Below are positions 1 through 10,729 of a stretch of 64,000 nucleotides of DNA, piece after piece. The stretch covers positions 11,415,796 through 11,479,795 of the forward strand of contig OZ021730.1 in the NCBI GenBank assembly GCA_963978545.1, given 5' to 3'. This stretch comes from Linyphia triangularis. Lineage: Eukaryota > Arthropoda > Arachnida > Araneae > Linyphiidae. Position 1 is the stretch's first letter, and each line of letters starts with the position of its first letter. Below the pieces are notes generated by a model. It did not search any database. It saw only the letters and a program-made list of their open reading frames with translations, and was not told the DNA's origin. The position numbers and the translations under genes were made by a program.

Positions 1-1044
1 TTTCTTAAACCAAAAAATTGGGAGAGAGCCCTCGTGGCTCTCTCCCATTTTTTTGGTCCAAATACTTTCCAACCTTATTACTGCAAAAGGATGAGGATAT
101 TAAAAAAACCTCTCCGAGACCTCGAGCTCTCTCATATATTAACCTTGTCAATACTAAGGCTTTTTTCAATTTTCGAAATTCTACCTCAATTTATTGCTTA
201 GGATCATAATTTCATTCTGATCATTAATTTGCTTATAAAATGTTATTTCAGCACTCGAAAATGTAAAGTAAAAAACGGCTTAAAAACAGTTTCTGAGCGC
301 TTTCGTTTACAAATTTCAACTTCTTATATAAATATTCAAAAATTGTTTTATGGCCAAATTTTGAACTTAGTTTATTTGTAAAGTAGTTTTGAATAAAAAT
401 CACAATTTGGAACCTTTTGTTAAAAATGAAATTTTCCATTCAAATACTCAAAACTGAAAAATTGAATTTTCGAAAAATAGAATTTTTAGTTTAAGGATAC
501 TTTTTTTAAATAAAATTATGTACATGAATTACTATAAAACATATTTCAAACTCAAAATCGCAATTTGAAAACATTTCAGGCATTTTCTATAAAATAAAAT
601 TCCCCCATTGAAAATGCTTGGGGGGATTATTCAATGAATTATCGATCAAAAAGTAAAATTTTAAAAATGTTTCCCGTTTGTGAAATTGAAGTTCATGTAT
701 AGGAGAATTTCCAATTTCAATTTTATAACACTCACTAAATAAGAAATGGGTCTAAAGTTGGTCCCAAAAAGTGCACTTTCAAAATATTTGTTTAATTTTC
801 CCTATGTTAATTGTATGGAAAATTTCACATTTCTAAATTTTCAAAATTTTACACACTTTTTGCAATTCGGGTAACAGAAATCATCACCCGAATCGATTTC
901 CTCATTCAAATCATCATTAATGTGAAGATTTATTACTCAAAATCCAGTTATTGCAAAAAATGTCTTTATATACCTTTGAAAATATATTAACCTTGGCAAT
1001 ACTAAGACTTTTCAAATTCTCAAATTTCGAAGTTTAACTTAATT
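1..1044. other. AT-rich intergenic DNA, no gene seen
   Basis: The stretch is very AT-rich with only short chance reading frames. A single copy of the GAGACCTCGAGCTCTC motif, which also forms the arms of the two palindromes described below, sits near 115-132. I see no convincing coding potential, RNA gene or mobile-element protein here. Confidence 0.5.
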
Positions 1045-1385
1045 CGTTGCATGTTTAAAAGTAACTTGCACTTTTAAACCTCCGAGAAAAAAATGTTTAA
1101 AACTAACTTGTACTATTAAACCTCGGAGACCTCGAGCTCTCAAAAAAAATTTCTAAAAAATTTTTTTTCTGAAAAAAAAAAAAAAAATATATAATAATAA
1201 TATATATATATATATATATATTTTTTTTTTCAGAAAAAAAAAAAATTAGAATTTTTTTTTGAGAGCTCGAGGTCTCCGAGGTTTAAAAGTACAAGTTTTT
1301 TTTTTTTTTTTTTTTTTCGAGAGCTCGAAGTCTCAGAGGTTTAAAAGTGCAATTTACTTTTAAACATTTTTTTTTTTTTTTTAAT
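1045..1385. repeat. Nested palindrome with GAGACCTCGAGCTCTC arms
   Basis: Inverted arms carry TTTAAACCTCGGAGACC followed by TCGAGCTCTC and their complement near 1118-1141 and 1260-1285. A second, outer pair of related arms (TTTAAAAGT...) lies near 1052-1090 and 1318-1370. The centre is an AT dinucleotide stretch. The whole could fold into one long hairpin. The same motif and layout recur at 13562-13925. It could be a fold-back element, a hairpin MITE, or a viral-type homologous repeat; no flanking duplication was evident. Confidence 0.7.
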
Positions 1386-1543
1386 GCAAAAGTCATCAAT
1401 GATTTGGAATTAAATATATATTTATTAAAATACCAAAAATATTAATACAATAATTAGATATTTACAATACAATTTGCGGACGTGTTCTTATTCTTTATGC
1501 AGCATATTCAATAACTCCCTGCATTGCGTACAATGACATGCAG

Positions 1544-2032
1544 TTAGTTTTCGAAAGAGTACACTGCGTAATGATTGATCGTTACGTTGGAGGGTCCTTC
1601 CGGTTCACTGCCGATGCGCAATAATTTTGCCAATTTCGAGATGAACTCCTCATCTACGTTGTATCCAAATTGTTTGAGAAATTGCGCATTTAATTCAATG
1701 TTTACACTTTTTCTACAACACGGACACGTTTTCCGTTCGGCCCACCACAATTGAATACAGTTTAGGTGAAACACGTGTTTGCAATCCAACTCGACGACAG
1801 TTTCACTCTCCATGAAATCTTCTAGACAAATGCCGCAAACAGGTGCGTGTTGGAGAGTCTCTCGAGTCACCTTGACGGTGATCCAGATGCAAACAAGTTC
1901 GTTACTTTCGCATCCGGCAGTACAGCGTACAGGTTCGGTAGACGGGCTACCCGATACATCATTCGAAACGCCGAGACGTGCATCGGTCATACTGAAGCGG
2001 TAAGACTGAAAAATACTATAGCTAAACGACAA
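1544..2032 (-). CDS. RING-H2 finger protein, 162 aa
   Basis: A single-exon frame with a clear C3H2C3 RING: CGIC at residues 66-69, then C84, H86, H89, C92 and CPCC at 103-106. This ligand pattern is that of E3 ubiquitin ligases that recruit an E2 enzyme. The N-terminal 60 residues and the C-terminal 55 show no domain I recognise, and there is no membrane segment. Translation could start at Met1 or at Met15; nothing decides between them. The gene lies between a large palindrome and LINE copy 1. Small single-exon RING proteins occur both in arthropod hosts and in large DNA viruses (baculoviruses, nimaviruses), so the origin is open. The domain call is secure; the role in the cell is inferred. 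Confidence 0.75.
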   Translation of the reverse strand: MSFSYSIFQSYRFSMTDARLGVSNDVSGSPSTEPVRCTAGCESNELVCIWITVKVTRETLQHAPVCGICLEDFMESETVVELDCKHVFHLNCIQLWWAERKTCPCCRKSVNIELNAQFLKQFGYNVDEEFISKLAKLLRIGSEPEGPSNVTINHYAVYSFEN

Positions 2033-2402
2033 CGTGCTACGTGATGAGAGGCACCAAATTGATCTCTTGAAACGAAGTGCACTGGTTGAGATCCACTAAA
2101 CGAATGATTCGCTTGCAGTTCTAACACATGTAAGTTTTTAAGAGCCGATCACGTGGCTTCCGTCAGCCAATCAGATTATATGATAGAGGGCGCTGCTTAT
2201 TATCATACAGAGCTAGGCGTTTGAGGTTAAGCCGAGCTACTCTCGTTGAGTTGAGTTGCTGCGCAAGAAGATAGTGTTCTAATTGAACCTTGTCCTTATC
2301 CCCTCCCCGTAGCCTTCTCCTCATTTCAAGAATCCATCCTCTATTTTTTTAGATCGCGTTTTTCAGCGGGTCGCTGCACCAAGTGTGGAAGGGAACCTCC
2401 CC
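2033..2402. other. Non-coding spacer upstream of the RING gene
   Basis: No open frame of note. Presumably it contains the promoter of the minus-strand RING gene, but I find no TATA box like those of the neighbouring orphan genes. Confidence 0.4.
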
Positions 2403-2414
2403 CCTGTTTCACAC
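2403..2414. repeat. Target-site duplication of LINE copy 1
   Basis: CCTGTTTCACAC is found here and again at 8099-8110, immediately outside the first base and the AAAC tail of the LINE. This fixes both ends of the insertion and shows target-primed integration into unique DNA. Confidence 0.92.
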
Positions 2415-3047
2415 CCCCTCAGGGGGTTTACTTTCTATAAGTAAATACGGGCTTCACAACCCCGGGGCGCCCCAGTGATCCATCCCTCCTTCTGTTTTAC
2501 CTTCTTTTTTGGGTTCTGTTTTTATTGTTTGGCTTCTCTTCCTACCCTCGTTGTGGTTACCTCTTCAGAGGTGAGGGCTTCCCTTGAGAAGCTTTGTGCC
2601 GCTCTGTTGCCATCAGCTTCTCTTGGGAATTAAATCACCCACGTGTTTGCCGTGCGTGGAGACCCGTGTCCCTGGAAAAGGGGATCCTGGTAGTTGAGGG
2701 GCGACATACTGTCCCAATACACTACTTTGGCCCTTGCTTCAGATAAACGGGAGGTGCACATTGGTCCCGTGTGTATCAATCGGCTGGTCGTCCGACTTCG
2801 TCGGCGGCTAGGGATCAAGCGTCCGGCTCATCTGCTGGGAACCTCGTTAAGGGTGGAGGCTTCTACAGGGATGAGTCGTTCGCGTATAGGTACTGGACAG
2901 CCCGGTAGTGTTATGCCGTGCGTAATAGTTTAGTTGATGTTTTATTTTCCTTTCTTATTTTATTGCTTGCCGGTATGCACTATCCCCGACATTGAGGACT
3001 CCATGGTGGGTGGGACTCTAGTGCCCGAATTTGTCATTCATACTTTC
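2415..3047 (+). promoter_or_regulatory. LINE 5' leader with conserved terminal hairpin
   Basis: The first bases (CCCTCAGGGGG) are followed by GTTTACTT-loop-AAGTAAAC/T, an 8-bp stem that is also present at 17044, 22713 and 62555 with loop changes only. A further block near 2640-2880, including the hairpin CCGACTTCGTCGG, is almost identical in all four copies although the proteins have diverged. LINE leaders usually hold the internal Pol II promoter, and this conservation suggests promoter and RNA-structure functions. Confidence 0.6.
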
Positions 3048-4193
3048 ATGGAAAGTGCACAATCTTCTTCTTCTCCCCCCAGCGGGGAGCAACAAAGTGC
3101 TCAAGCGTTAAATCGCATTATTGCCAAGTTTTTTGTGGTGCATCGTAAGGAGGGATCCTTTGAAAAGGTCTCTCCTTTCTTAATAGAGAAAACTTTAAAA
3201 TCGTTGGTTGGTGATACGGCCTCAGTTAAAAAACTGAGGTCCGGTGACCTATTAGTTGAAGTTTGCAACCATCAGCAAGCTAAAAACATCCTAAAAATTG
3301 AAAATTTTGGCTCACTCCCGGTAACTGTAACTGAACATGGTTCCCTTAATAAATCTCGCGGTGTGGTGTCTGAATCAGACCTGTACCATACAGCGGAGGA
3401 CGAGATACTCGATCACCTTCGTGATCAGAATGTTTCAGCCGTCCACCGCATAACAATACGACGAGATGGGAATATAATACCAACTAAACATCTAATTATC
3501 ACTTTTGATTTACCCACATTACCATCGCACGTAAAAGCCGGATATCTGAATTGCCGTGTACGTCCATATATACCGAACCCACTACGCTGTTTCAAGTGCC
3601 AAAAATATGGTCACTCACAAACAGCTTGCCGTGGGAAAACGGAAACATGCGCACGTTGTGCAGGTAATGGACATGACAGTGCTAACTGCAAAGCACCCGA
3701 GAAGTGTGTCAATTGTGATGGCACACATCCGTCATACTCTCGATCATGTCCACAGTGGGTAAAAGAAAAAGAAATACAGACCGTGCGAGTGAACCAGAAT
3801 TTGTCTTACTTCGAAGCTAAAAAACTATTTGAGTCTAGGACACCTCGTGTTGGTGTTGCCTATGCTGATGTTTGCAAAAAAACTTTCATCAGCAAAAGCA
3901 CACAAACTGAAACTGAGCCTGCATCATCTCTTATCAAGTTACCTCAACGACCATCTATAGAGGTAACGAAACGACCAACGATTTTAAAGAAATCTCTAGC
4001 TAAATCTAAGGCTTTGCAGACAATGAAACTGAAATCAGCTAAAGGGGGATTCTCCCGAGAGAAGCCCTCTAACCCTTTTAATATCCTTCGTTCATTTAGA
4101 GATGCGGATGTGGTGAATCTTCACCCATCTGATGATGACGAAGATATTAGTGAAGAGCCTGATCCCCATTTAAATTTTACCTTAAATAAATAA
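3048..4193 (+). CDS. LINE copy 1 ORF1: zinc-knuckle RNA-binding protein
   Basis: A gag-like ORF1 protein that coats element RNA in the ribonucleoprotein. The start ATG at 3048 is chosen because the other copies have an ATG at the same place (17678, 23343, 63190). Reading also stays open upstream to 2934, in what is leader DNA in the other copies. After an RRM-like N-terminal half there are three zinc knuckles: CFKC...H...C, CARC...H...C and CVNC...H...C. The C-terminal third is basic and then acidic. The TAA stop overlaps the ATG of ORF2 (TAATG), which suggests that ORF2 is translated by termination-reinitiation. Reading frame intact. Confidence 0.93.
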   Translation: MESAQSSSSPPSGEQQSAQALNRIIAKFFVVHRKEGSFEKVSPFLIEKTLKSLVGDTASVKKLRSGDLLVEVCNHQQAKNILKIENFGSLPVTVTEHGSLNKSRGVVSESDLYHTAEDEILDHLRDQNVSAVHRITIRRDGNIIPTKHLIITFDLPTLPSHVKAGYLNCRVRPYIPNPLRCFKCQKYGHSQTACRGKTETCARCAGNGHDSANCKAPEKCVNCDGTHPSYSRSCPQWVKEKEIQTVRVNQNLSYFEAKKLFESRTPRVGVAYADVCKKTFISKSTQTETEPASSLIKLPQRPSIEVTKRPTILKKSLAKSKALQTMKLKSAKGGFSREKPSNPFNILRSFRDADVVNLHPSDDDEDISEEPDPHLNFTLNK

Positions 4194-7100
4194 TGGCTTC
4201 TTTTGTTTCTTGGAACTGTCGCGGTTTTAGGTCTAGGAAGGATGATGTGAAGAATATAATTTCACTTTACCATCCAGCATGTTTGGCCCTTCAAGAAACC
4301 TTCTTGAAGGATTCATATACATCTAAGATCCGTAGGTATAGCTGCTTTAGGAAAGATGTTACCCGTAGTAATACAGTGTCTGGAGGAGTATGTCTCTTTA
4401 TTTCTCATGATTATCCCAGCACTGTACTCACACTACGCACATCTCTACAGGCTGTGGCTGTGAGACTTCATATACAGTCCCTTCTCACAGTCTGTTGCCT
4501 ATACTTACCGCCACATGCTATCATCCGTCAAGAGGAACTGAATGATTTGATAGACCAGCTTCCAGCGCCATTTTTATTGCTCGGTGACTTTAATGGTCAC
4601 AGTACTCTGTGGGGCAATGATAATACGAATCCTCGTGGGAGACAGATCGAAAAGTTGTTATCAGATCACTGTCTCTGTCTCCTGAATAACGAGGAGAAAA
4701 CGTATTTCCATGAACCCACAAGAACATTCCACTCACTTGATTTAGCCATTTGTTCCCCTGTGCTTCTGCCATACTTGAATTTTGCTGTTGGGAGTGATCT
4801 ACATAACAGTGATCACTTCCCTATCCTCATTTCTCATACTGGTAATTGTAGGGTGACCAATCGCTTACCTACATATAAATACCATAGGGCAAATTGGGAA
4901 AAATTTACTGAGTTGGCTATTATAACAGAAACAATGGTGAATAGTGAGGATGTTGATACTGCTGTCCAAAATGTCACTGAAGCAATTTTAAATGCTGCTG
5001 ACTCATCTATTCCTAAGACATCACCTAGAACACTGCGGCACTGTAAACCATACTGGAATGCAGACTGTCAGTCTGCATACAAGAAACAAAAGAAGCTATG
5101 GAGTATCTTCCGCAGATACCCAACTACAGGAAACCTTATCGCCTTTAAAAAGGCAAAGGCAGTTGCTCGTAAGGTAAGACGTCAGAGTCAAAAGGATTCT
5201 TGGATAAGTTATGTCTCTTCGATTACATCTAAAACATCAAGTAAACAGTTGTGGAAGAAGGTTAGAGCAGCCAACGGTTTGTATCCGGAGTATTCTTGCC
5301 CGATACTTCAAACCGGAGCTGCTGTGTTCTCTTCCCCTGAAGATATTGCTAACCTTATCGGTGAAACTTTTGAAAGTGTATCCAGTTCCGATTCTTATAG
5401 TCCTACATTTTTAGTGACTAAGAATCGCGCTGAACGGACTGGAATTAATTTCAAAAGCAATATTGAATTCTCCTACAACTGTGAACTTAAGATGTATGAA
5501 TTGAAGAGTGCTTTATCTAAAGCACATAACACCAGTCCAGGTCCAGATGGGATCAGTTACCAAATGCTTCGCCATTTAAGTCCGGATTCTCTTTTTAACA
5601 TCCTTTTTCTCTTTAATAGAATCTGGAAGGAGAACATCTTTCCTACTTTGTGGCGGGAAGCTACTGTAATCCCCATTCTGAAACCTGGAAAGGATCCCAA
5701 GGATCCTCTGAGCTATCGACCGATAGCCTTAACGAGCTGCCTCTGTAAGACCTTTGAACGTATTGTAAACGTCCGACTCTCTTACATGTTAGAAAAAGAT
5801 AAATGTATATCGCCTTTCCAGAGTGGGTTCCGACGAGGACGGTCCACTCTTGATAACATAGTGAAACTAGAAACAGATGTCCGCAATGCATTTGTGCAAA
5901 GGAATCATCTAGTTTCAATCTTTTTCGACATTGAGAAGGCGTATGATCATACGTGGCGATATGGTATCCTGCAAACTCTATTTAATTTTGGTTTTAGGGG
6001 TAATCTGCCCCTTTTTATTCAAAATTTTTTATCATCTCGTGTTTTTAGAGTTCGTATTGGAGCTTCATTTTCAAATTATTTTAACCAATCTGAGGGAGTT
6101 CCTCAAGGTTGTGTTTTAAGTGTCACCCTTTTTAATCTTCATATCAGCAACATCCTTCATGTCCTTTCACCCTTTGTTCATGGAACTTTGTATGTTGATG
6201 ATTTGCAAATCTCATGCCAAGGATCAAACATGCGCTTAATTGAACGTCAATTACAAACTGCTGTTAACAGACTTGTAGAATGGTGTGAACAAAACGGCCA
6301 TAAACTTTCACCATCTAAAAGCAGTTGTGTCCATTTCTGTAGGAGGAGGGGTCTTCACCCTGACCCTGAAATCCACATACGTAACACGCCCATACCTGTT
6401 GTCAATCAGATAAGGTATCTGGGAGTCATTTTCGACAATAAGATGAATTTTCTCCCTCATATATTGTCCTTGCGCAAGAAGTGCGATAGGTCACTTAACA
6501 TCCTCAAGGTGCTTTCTAATACTTCTTGGGGAGCGGACCGCACTTCTTTGCTGCGTATATACAATTCAGTTATCCTGTCTCGTATTGACTACGGATGCGT
6601 TGCGTATGGTTCTGCAGGAGCATCTCTTCTGCGCAGATTGGATACTGTCCACCATACTGCTGCCCGTATTTGTTTAGGAGCATTTCGCACCTCACCCATT
6701 GAGAGTCTGTTAACAGAGTGTTGTCAACTCCCACTTGACCTTAGACGTAAAAAGTTAAGCGCTAACTACTACTGTAGAATAAAATCTGATCCTTCTCATC
6801 CTTTACGGAATTTGAGTCTTGACGCATATCTTGGTAGGCTATATAATGCACGTCCATCTAGCATTCGCCCATTTTCTGAAAGAGCTCAATCTGTTCTGTC
6901 GGATGCAGCTCTAAGTGACCTAGATATCCAGCTGGCTAATTCTCAGATCTTTCCTCCTTGGGATATTCCATCATTTAATTTTTTAAATCCATTTGCGATG
7001 TATTACAAAGCAGACACTGCCCCAGAAATTTTACAGAAGATCTTTTGTTTACACCGATCTCAGTATAGAGACTATCATGCAGTCTATACTGATGGATCCA

Positions 7101-7873
7101 AAGCAGGTGAACGTGTTGGCTGTGGTGTTGTGTCTGACACATCCACAGTCAGTTTCACGCTTCATAAATCCTGCTCGGTTTTTACTTCTGAGATGGTTGC
7201 AATTTTTTGTGCTCTGCTGCACATTTCTTTGTGCTCCCATCGCAAGTTTTGTGTATACAGCGATAGCTTAAGTGCTTTAACAAGCCTGGAGCACTTTAAT
7301 AACATATGTCATCCAATAGCTCCTGACATATTATCTCTGTTACACAAACTTGAGAGGAAAGGTTTTGTTATTTTGTTTTGCTGGGTACCTAGTCACGTGG
7401 GGATTTCAGGAAATGAATTGGCGGACTCTGCTGCTAAAGCGGCGTCAATCCCGTTTCAACAGCCAGTCCCCTACCAAGATATAAAATCACATATTCATAA
7501 GTTTATTTTTTCTTTGCGTCAAGAAGCATGGGATTTGCAAACTAGCAACAAACTTCATACCATTAAAAACCATCTTCATATGTGGCCAGTAAATCCAATG
7601 CGTCGGACAGATGTCAAACTGACTCGTCTGCGCATTGGTCACACCCGATTCACGCATCGACATCTGTTACTGGGAGAAGATCCGCCCATTTGTGATGTTT
7701 GTCGTTGCGATATTACTGTGCACCATATTTTAATTTCATGTCCAAAATTTTATTCTCATCGCATTCAATTTTTTAAAAGCACAGTTTTAAACCTACAGGA
7801 TTTGGTTGGGGAAAACCCCCATCCAAATCTTTTTGCGTTTCTTAGAGTAATCGGGTTTTTAAATCATATTTAA
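4193..7873 (+). CDS. LINE copy 1 ORF2: endonuclease-reverse transcriptase-RNase H, 1226 aa
   Basis: This is the enzyme for target-primed reverse transcription. Residues 1-225 form an apurinic-type endonuclease (WNCRG at 7-11, QETFL, LGDFNGH near 130, SDHFP near 205). The reverse transcriptase spans about 440-740, with the catalytic YVDD near 666. RNase H follows, with YTDGSK near 965, a YSDS strand and WVPSHVGISGNELAD. A C-terminal CxxCx7HxxxxC finger ends the protein. All catalytic motifs are present and the frame is uninterrupted. The start is fixed by the overlap with the ORF1 stop. It has the same length as the copy at 18820, with scattered substitutions. Confidence 0.96.
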   Translation: MASFVSWNCRGFRSRKDDVKNIISLYHPACLALQETFLKDSYTSKIRRYSCFRKDVTRSNTVSGGVCLFISHDYPSTVLTLRTSLQAVAVRLHIQSLLTVCCLYLPPHAIIRQEELNDLIDQLPAPFLLLGDFNGHSTLWGNDNTNPRGRQIEKLLSDHCLCLLNNEEKTYFHEPTRTFHSLDLAICSPVLLPYLNFAVGSDLHNSDHFPILISHTGNCRVTNRLPTYKYHRANWEKFTELAIITETMVNSEDVDTAVQNVTEAILNAADSSIPKTSPRTLRHCKPYWNADCQSAYKKQKKLWSIFRRYPTTGNLIAFKKAKAVARKVRRQSQKDSWISYVSSITSKTSSKQLWKKVRAANGLYPEYSCPILQTGAAVFSSPEDIANLIGETFESVSSSDSYSPTFLVTKNRAERTGINFKSNIEFSYNCELKMYELKSALSKAHNTSPGPDGISYQMLRHLSPDSLFNILFLFNRIWKENIFPTLWREATVIPILKPGKDPKDPLSYRPIALTSCLCKTFERIVNVRLSYMLEKDKCISPFQSGFRRGRSTLDNIVKLETDVRNAFVQRNHLVSIFFDIEKAYDHTWRYGILQTLFNFGFRGNLPLFIQNFLSSRVFRVRIGASFSNYFNQSEGVPQGCVLSVTLFNLHISNILHVLSPFVHGTLYVDDLQISCQGSNMRLIERQLQTAVNRLVEWCEQNGHKLSPSKSSCVHFCRRRGLHPDPEIHIRNTPIPVVNQIRYLGVIFDNKMNFLPHILSLRKKCDRSLNILKVLSNTSWGADRTSLLRIYNSVILSRIDYGCVAYGSAGASLLRRLDTVHHTAARICLGAFRTSPIESLLTECCQLPLDLRRKKLSANYYCRIKSDPSHPLRNLSLDAYLGRLYNARPSSIRPFSERAQSVLSDAALSDLDIQLANSQIFPPWDIPSFNFLNPFAMYYKADTAPEILQKIFCLHRSQYRDYHAVYTDGSKAGERVGCGVVSDTSTVSFTLHKSCSVFTSEMVAIFCALLHISLCSHRKFCVYSDSLSALTSLEHFNNICHPIAPDILSLLHKLERKGFVILFCWVPSHVGISGNELADSAAKAASIPFQQPVPYQDIKSHIHKFIFSLRQEAWDLQTSNKLHTIKNHLHMWPVNPMRRTDVKLTRLRIGHTRFTHRHLLLGEDPPICDVCRCDITVHHILISCPKFYSHRIQFFKSTVLNLQDLVGENPHPNLFAFLRVIGFLNHI

Positions 7874-8026
7874 TGTTTATAATCATATCTATTTTTTAAA
7901 CTTTGATAAACTTTTTCATAATTTTTAAAATGAGCTTTTAATGTATTTTAATTCTTTTTTATCGCATCTCACCATTTTCATATATTTATAATTCATCCTC
8001 CATCATTGTCTCTTTTATCGTTTGTT

Positions 8027-8098
8027 TGGCGCAGCATGGCCCTAGTGCAGCCTTTGCGCCATAAAACAAACAAACAAACAAACAAACAAACAAACAAA
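8027..8098 (+). other. LINE 3' stem-loop and (AAAC)n tail
   Basis: TGGCGCA (8027-8033) and TGCGCCA (8055-8061) form a perfect 7-bp stem directly before an (AAAC)n tail. The same hairpin is found near 22645-22680 and 28313-28348. In LINEs such 3' structures are usually what the reverse transcriptase recognises; that role is inferred here. Confidence 0.7.
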
Positions 8099-8110
8099 CC
8101 TGTTTCACAC

Positions 8111-8559
8111 TTGCGACACTGGTTCGCGTGACCCTCCTCGGGGTAGGGACACAGTCGCTCGAAAAAATAATGAAGCACCGGTACTCTTTCTGAATCAAAC
8201 TGGAAACGCGTTAATGATTTTTTGGAATGCGAATCGATTCTTTTTTTCAAATCATCGATTAGATGGCTAAATCGATTCGCTCTCCAAAACAAAAACATAC
8301 ACAAGGAGCGTCTACAAGCAAGGTGTCAAACCGAACCGATTTTTTTTGAAAATCGGCGTGCGAAAACCTCTTATTGAATGTTGACCGTTCTATGTCCGCA
8401 TACGGTGGCAACAAGTTCACTTTCCCACGTTCAATGGATAAACGTGGAAACGTTCCTCATTCATTTTCACGAACCTTTTTTGCAACTTTGGCAAATGACC
8501 TTTCCATGTCAAAATGTATCTTCAGTCACTTCTATACAAAACGTTCACCAACGTAGTTG
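8111..8559. other. Unique flank of LINE copy 1, no gene seen
   Basis: This continues the DNA interrupted at 2414. Only short, unsupported frames on both strands. Confidence 0.4.
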
Positions 8560-9160
8560 GATTTTGTCAAAATGTTTTTTTTTTCGACATAGACCCATTT
8601 TTATTTCAAAAACTTTTATTCTCATTGTGTGTGGTGCTTCTCTTTCATTAAAAATGTATCTTTCTTTTCAAAATTATTTTAATTACATAATCATTCGTAA
8701 ATAGATAAAATATATTCATCAATAAAGAATTATAATTAAAATTTATTAGTATAAACTTTTTATTATTTTGAATAACAGATGCTTCTAACCATATTCTAAA
8801 TATCAAATATAAATAACTTTTACATTATAAATGTTAAAATAAAATAAAACATGTCTCAAAAATAAAATATTTATTTAAATTATTTTTATTTCAAAAACTT
8901 TTATTCTCATTGTGTGTGCTTCTCTTTCATTAAAAAATTTATCTTTCCTTTCAAAATTGTTTTAATTACATAATTATTCGTAAATAGATAAAATATATTC
9001 ATCAATAAAGAATTATAATTAAAATTTATTAGTATAAACTTTTTATTATTTTGAATAACAGATGCTTCTAACCATGTTCTAGATATAAATAACTTTTACA
9101 TTATAAATGTTAAAATAAAAGAAAACATGTCTCAAAAAATAAAATATTTATTTAACAATT
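8560..9160. repeat. Tandem duplication, about 290 bp, two copies
   Basis: The sequence starting TTTTTATTTCAAAAAC at about 8599 recurs at about 8886 and the two copies align for some 260 bases with small deletions. It lies downstream of the spliced gene at 9213-10729. On the minus strand an AATAAA lies near 9150 and could serve that gene. Confidence 0.75.
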
Positions 9161-9212
9161 AATAATACATTTTATATATACAATCGTAGTTCTTGTAGAC
9201 AGCCAATCCATT

Positions 9213-10729
9213 TCATTCAAAGTACCACATGGTACTGGATTCTGAAACAAAACAAAAAAACATATATAAGTTCAATTGATTTCGAGAATTGCGACTTTGA
9301 AGTTTAAAAAACATGCATGAAATAACTACATTTTTGTTTACTTCCAAAATTAGTTCCATTTACTTTGAAATGAAGTTAAAAAAACATGCATGAAATAACT
9401 ACATTTTTGTTTACTTCCAAAATTAGTTCCATTTACTTTGAAATGAAGTTAAAAAAACATGCATGAAATAACTACATTTTTGTTTACTTCCAAAATTAGT
9501 TCCATTTACTTTGAAATGAAGTTAAAAAAACATGCATGAAATAACTACATTTTTGTTTACTTCCAAAATTAGTTCCATTTACTTTGAAATGAAGTTAAAA
9601 AAACATGCATGAAATAACTACATTTTTGTTTACTTCCAAAATTAGTTCCATTTACTTTGAAATGAAGTTAAAAAAACATGCATGAAATAACTACATTTTT
9701 GTTTACTTCCAAAATTAGTTCCATTTACTTTGAAATGAAGTTAAAAAAACATGCATGAAATAACTACATTTTTGTTTACTTCCAAAATTAGTTACATTTA
9801 CTTTGAAATGAAGTTAAAAAAAACATGCATGAAATAACTACATTTTTGTTTACTTCCAAAATTAGTTCCATTTACTTTGAAATAAGATATAATTACAATT
9901 AAGGTATCATTTTAAAGAAAAAAATACATTTTAATAAATAGTAATAAATTCGAAATTTACAAGTCTCACCTTGTTGAAGAAAGGTTCGTGCCATCTCCAG
10001 GTTGCCCGATCCGTCTGTCGTCTCCGGAGGGCTAAGGGTCCAAAATTCCATGGGAGCTGGTACGTCCATGGGAGCTGGTACGTCGTGAGTTGTCACGGTT
10101 ACCCCCATGGAGTCCGTAGGAGCTTCCAAGTTTGTGAGAATTGTTAAGTTCAATGGGTCACGACTCAGATTGAGCGGCTCCTCCTGACCTTCTAGTAATG
10201 ACCACTCCACCAAAGGAGTTGGTAAGGGATGACAGCGAGGTAGGTAAGGGGACGAATTATATATCACAGGAGGTGGGTCCACGGGTGGAGAAGTAGCGGT
10301 AGAAGACGACATGGTCCTAGTCGCGATCGGAACCGTCAAATTTAACGCTCTTCCATCGCTCGGAATTTCTTTCTCTGTGGTTCTTTCCTCGTGCCTTTCT
10401 TCTTCTTTTTCTTCTTCTTCTTCCACGGAAGGGCTTTCTTCCCACGTCTCGCACTCTCTTGGGCACCTTCCCTTCACCCACTCGGAGACGACGTGGAAGG
10501 TGAATAGCGTTTTTTGCACGGCCATCAACACGTACGTTGTCTCGGGGTGTATCACGTAGCATTGATGGGGTTGGAGGACGTACCTCTTGTAGCACTTTTG
10601 CTGCTCGGGATTCATTAAGAACGACTGCCTCTTCACGTTCGGTCTCTGTGGTTCGTAGTACAACAGAGGGACGGACGTCGTCTGCACCACATGCCACGTA
10701 TTCCATACACGTTGATTTTTTTCCGTCAA
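9213..10729 (-). CDS. Two-exon orphan gene with acidic run and CtBP-type motifs
   Basis: Exon 1 runs from 10729 to 9970 and ends CAAG before GTGAGA, a strong donor. An acceptor with a pyrimidine-rich tract (GTTTCAG) lies at 9242-9243, and exon 2 continues for 29 bases to a TGA at 9213. The joined length is a multiple of three (262 codons plus stop), which supports the intron. Without splicing the frame runs on to 9899. The protein has an aromatic N-terminal region, an acidic run (EEEEEKEEE, residues 103-111), and two tandem PLNLS/PLNLT motifs at 185-189 and 192-196. These resemble PxDLS sequences that bind the CtBP co-repressor. A nuclear regulatory role is possible but inferred. I do not recognise a family. 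Confidence 0.6.
9300..9884. repeat. Eight-copy 73-bp tandem array inside an intron
   Basis: GAAGTTAAAAAAACATGCAT recurs at 9372, 9445, 9518 and onward with a constant period of 73 bases and very few changes. The array fills most of the predicted intron 9242-9969. Near-identity of the units points to recent expansion. Confidence 0.95.

Larger units (their letters stand above)
2415..8098 (+). mobile_element. Non-LTR retrotransposon (RNase H-bearing LINE), copy 1, full length
   Basis: A 5.68-kb element with about 630 bases of 5' leader, a zinc-knuckle ORF1, an ORF2 with apurinic-type endonuclease, reverse transcriptase and RNase H, a short 3' UTR with a stem-loop, and an (AAAC)n tail. It is bounded by a 12-bp target-site duplication. 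The EN-RT-RNaseH order places it in the I/jockey-like group of LINEs; I do not assign a named family. Both ORFs are open, so this copy could be active or recently inserted. It splits orphan-gene DNA that was once continuous from 2414 to 8111. Confidence 0.95.

Noticed and set aside
2415..2520. HDV-like self-cleaving ribozyme at the LINE 5' end
   Set aside because: GGGG...AACCCC could form the first stem, but I could not place a consistent second stem, P1.1 pair and catalytic C in all four copies.
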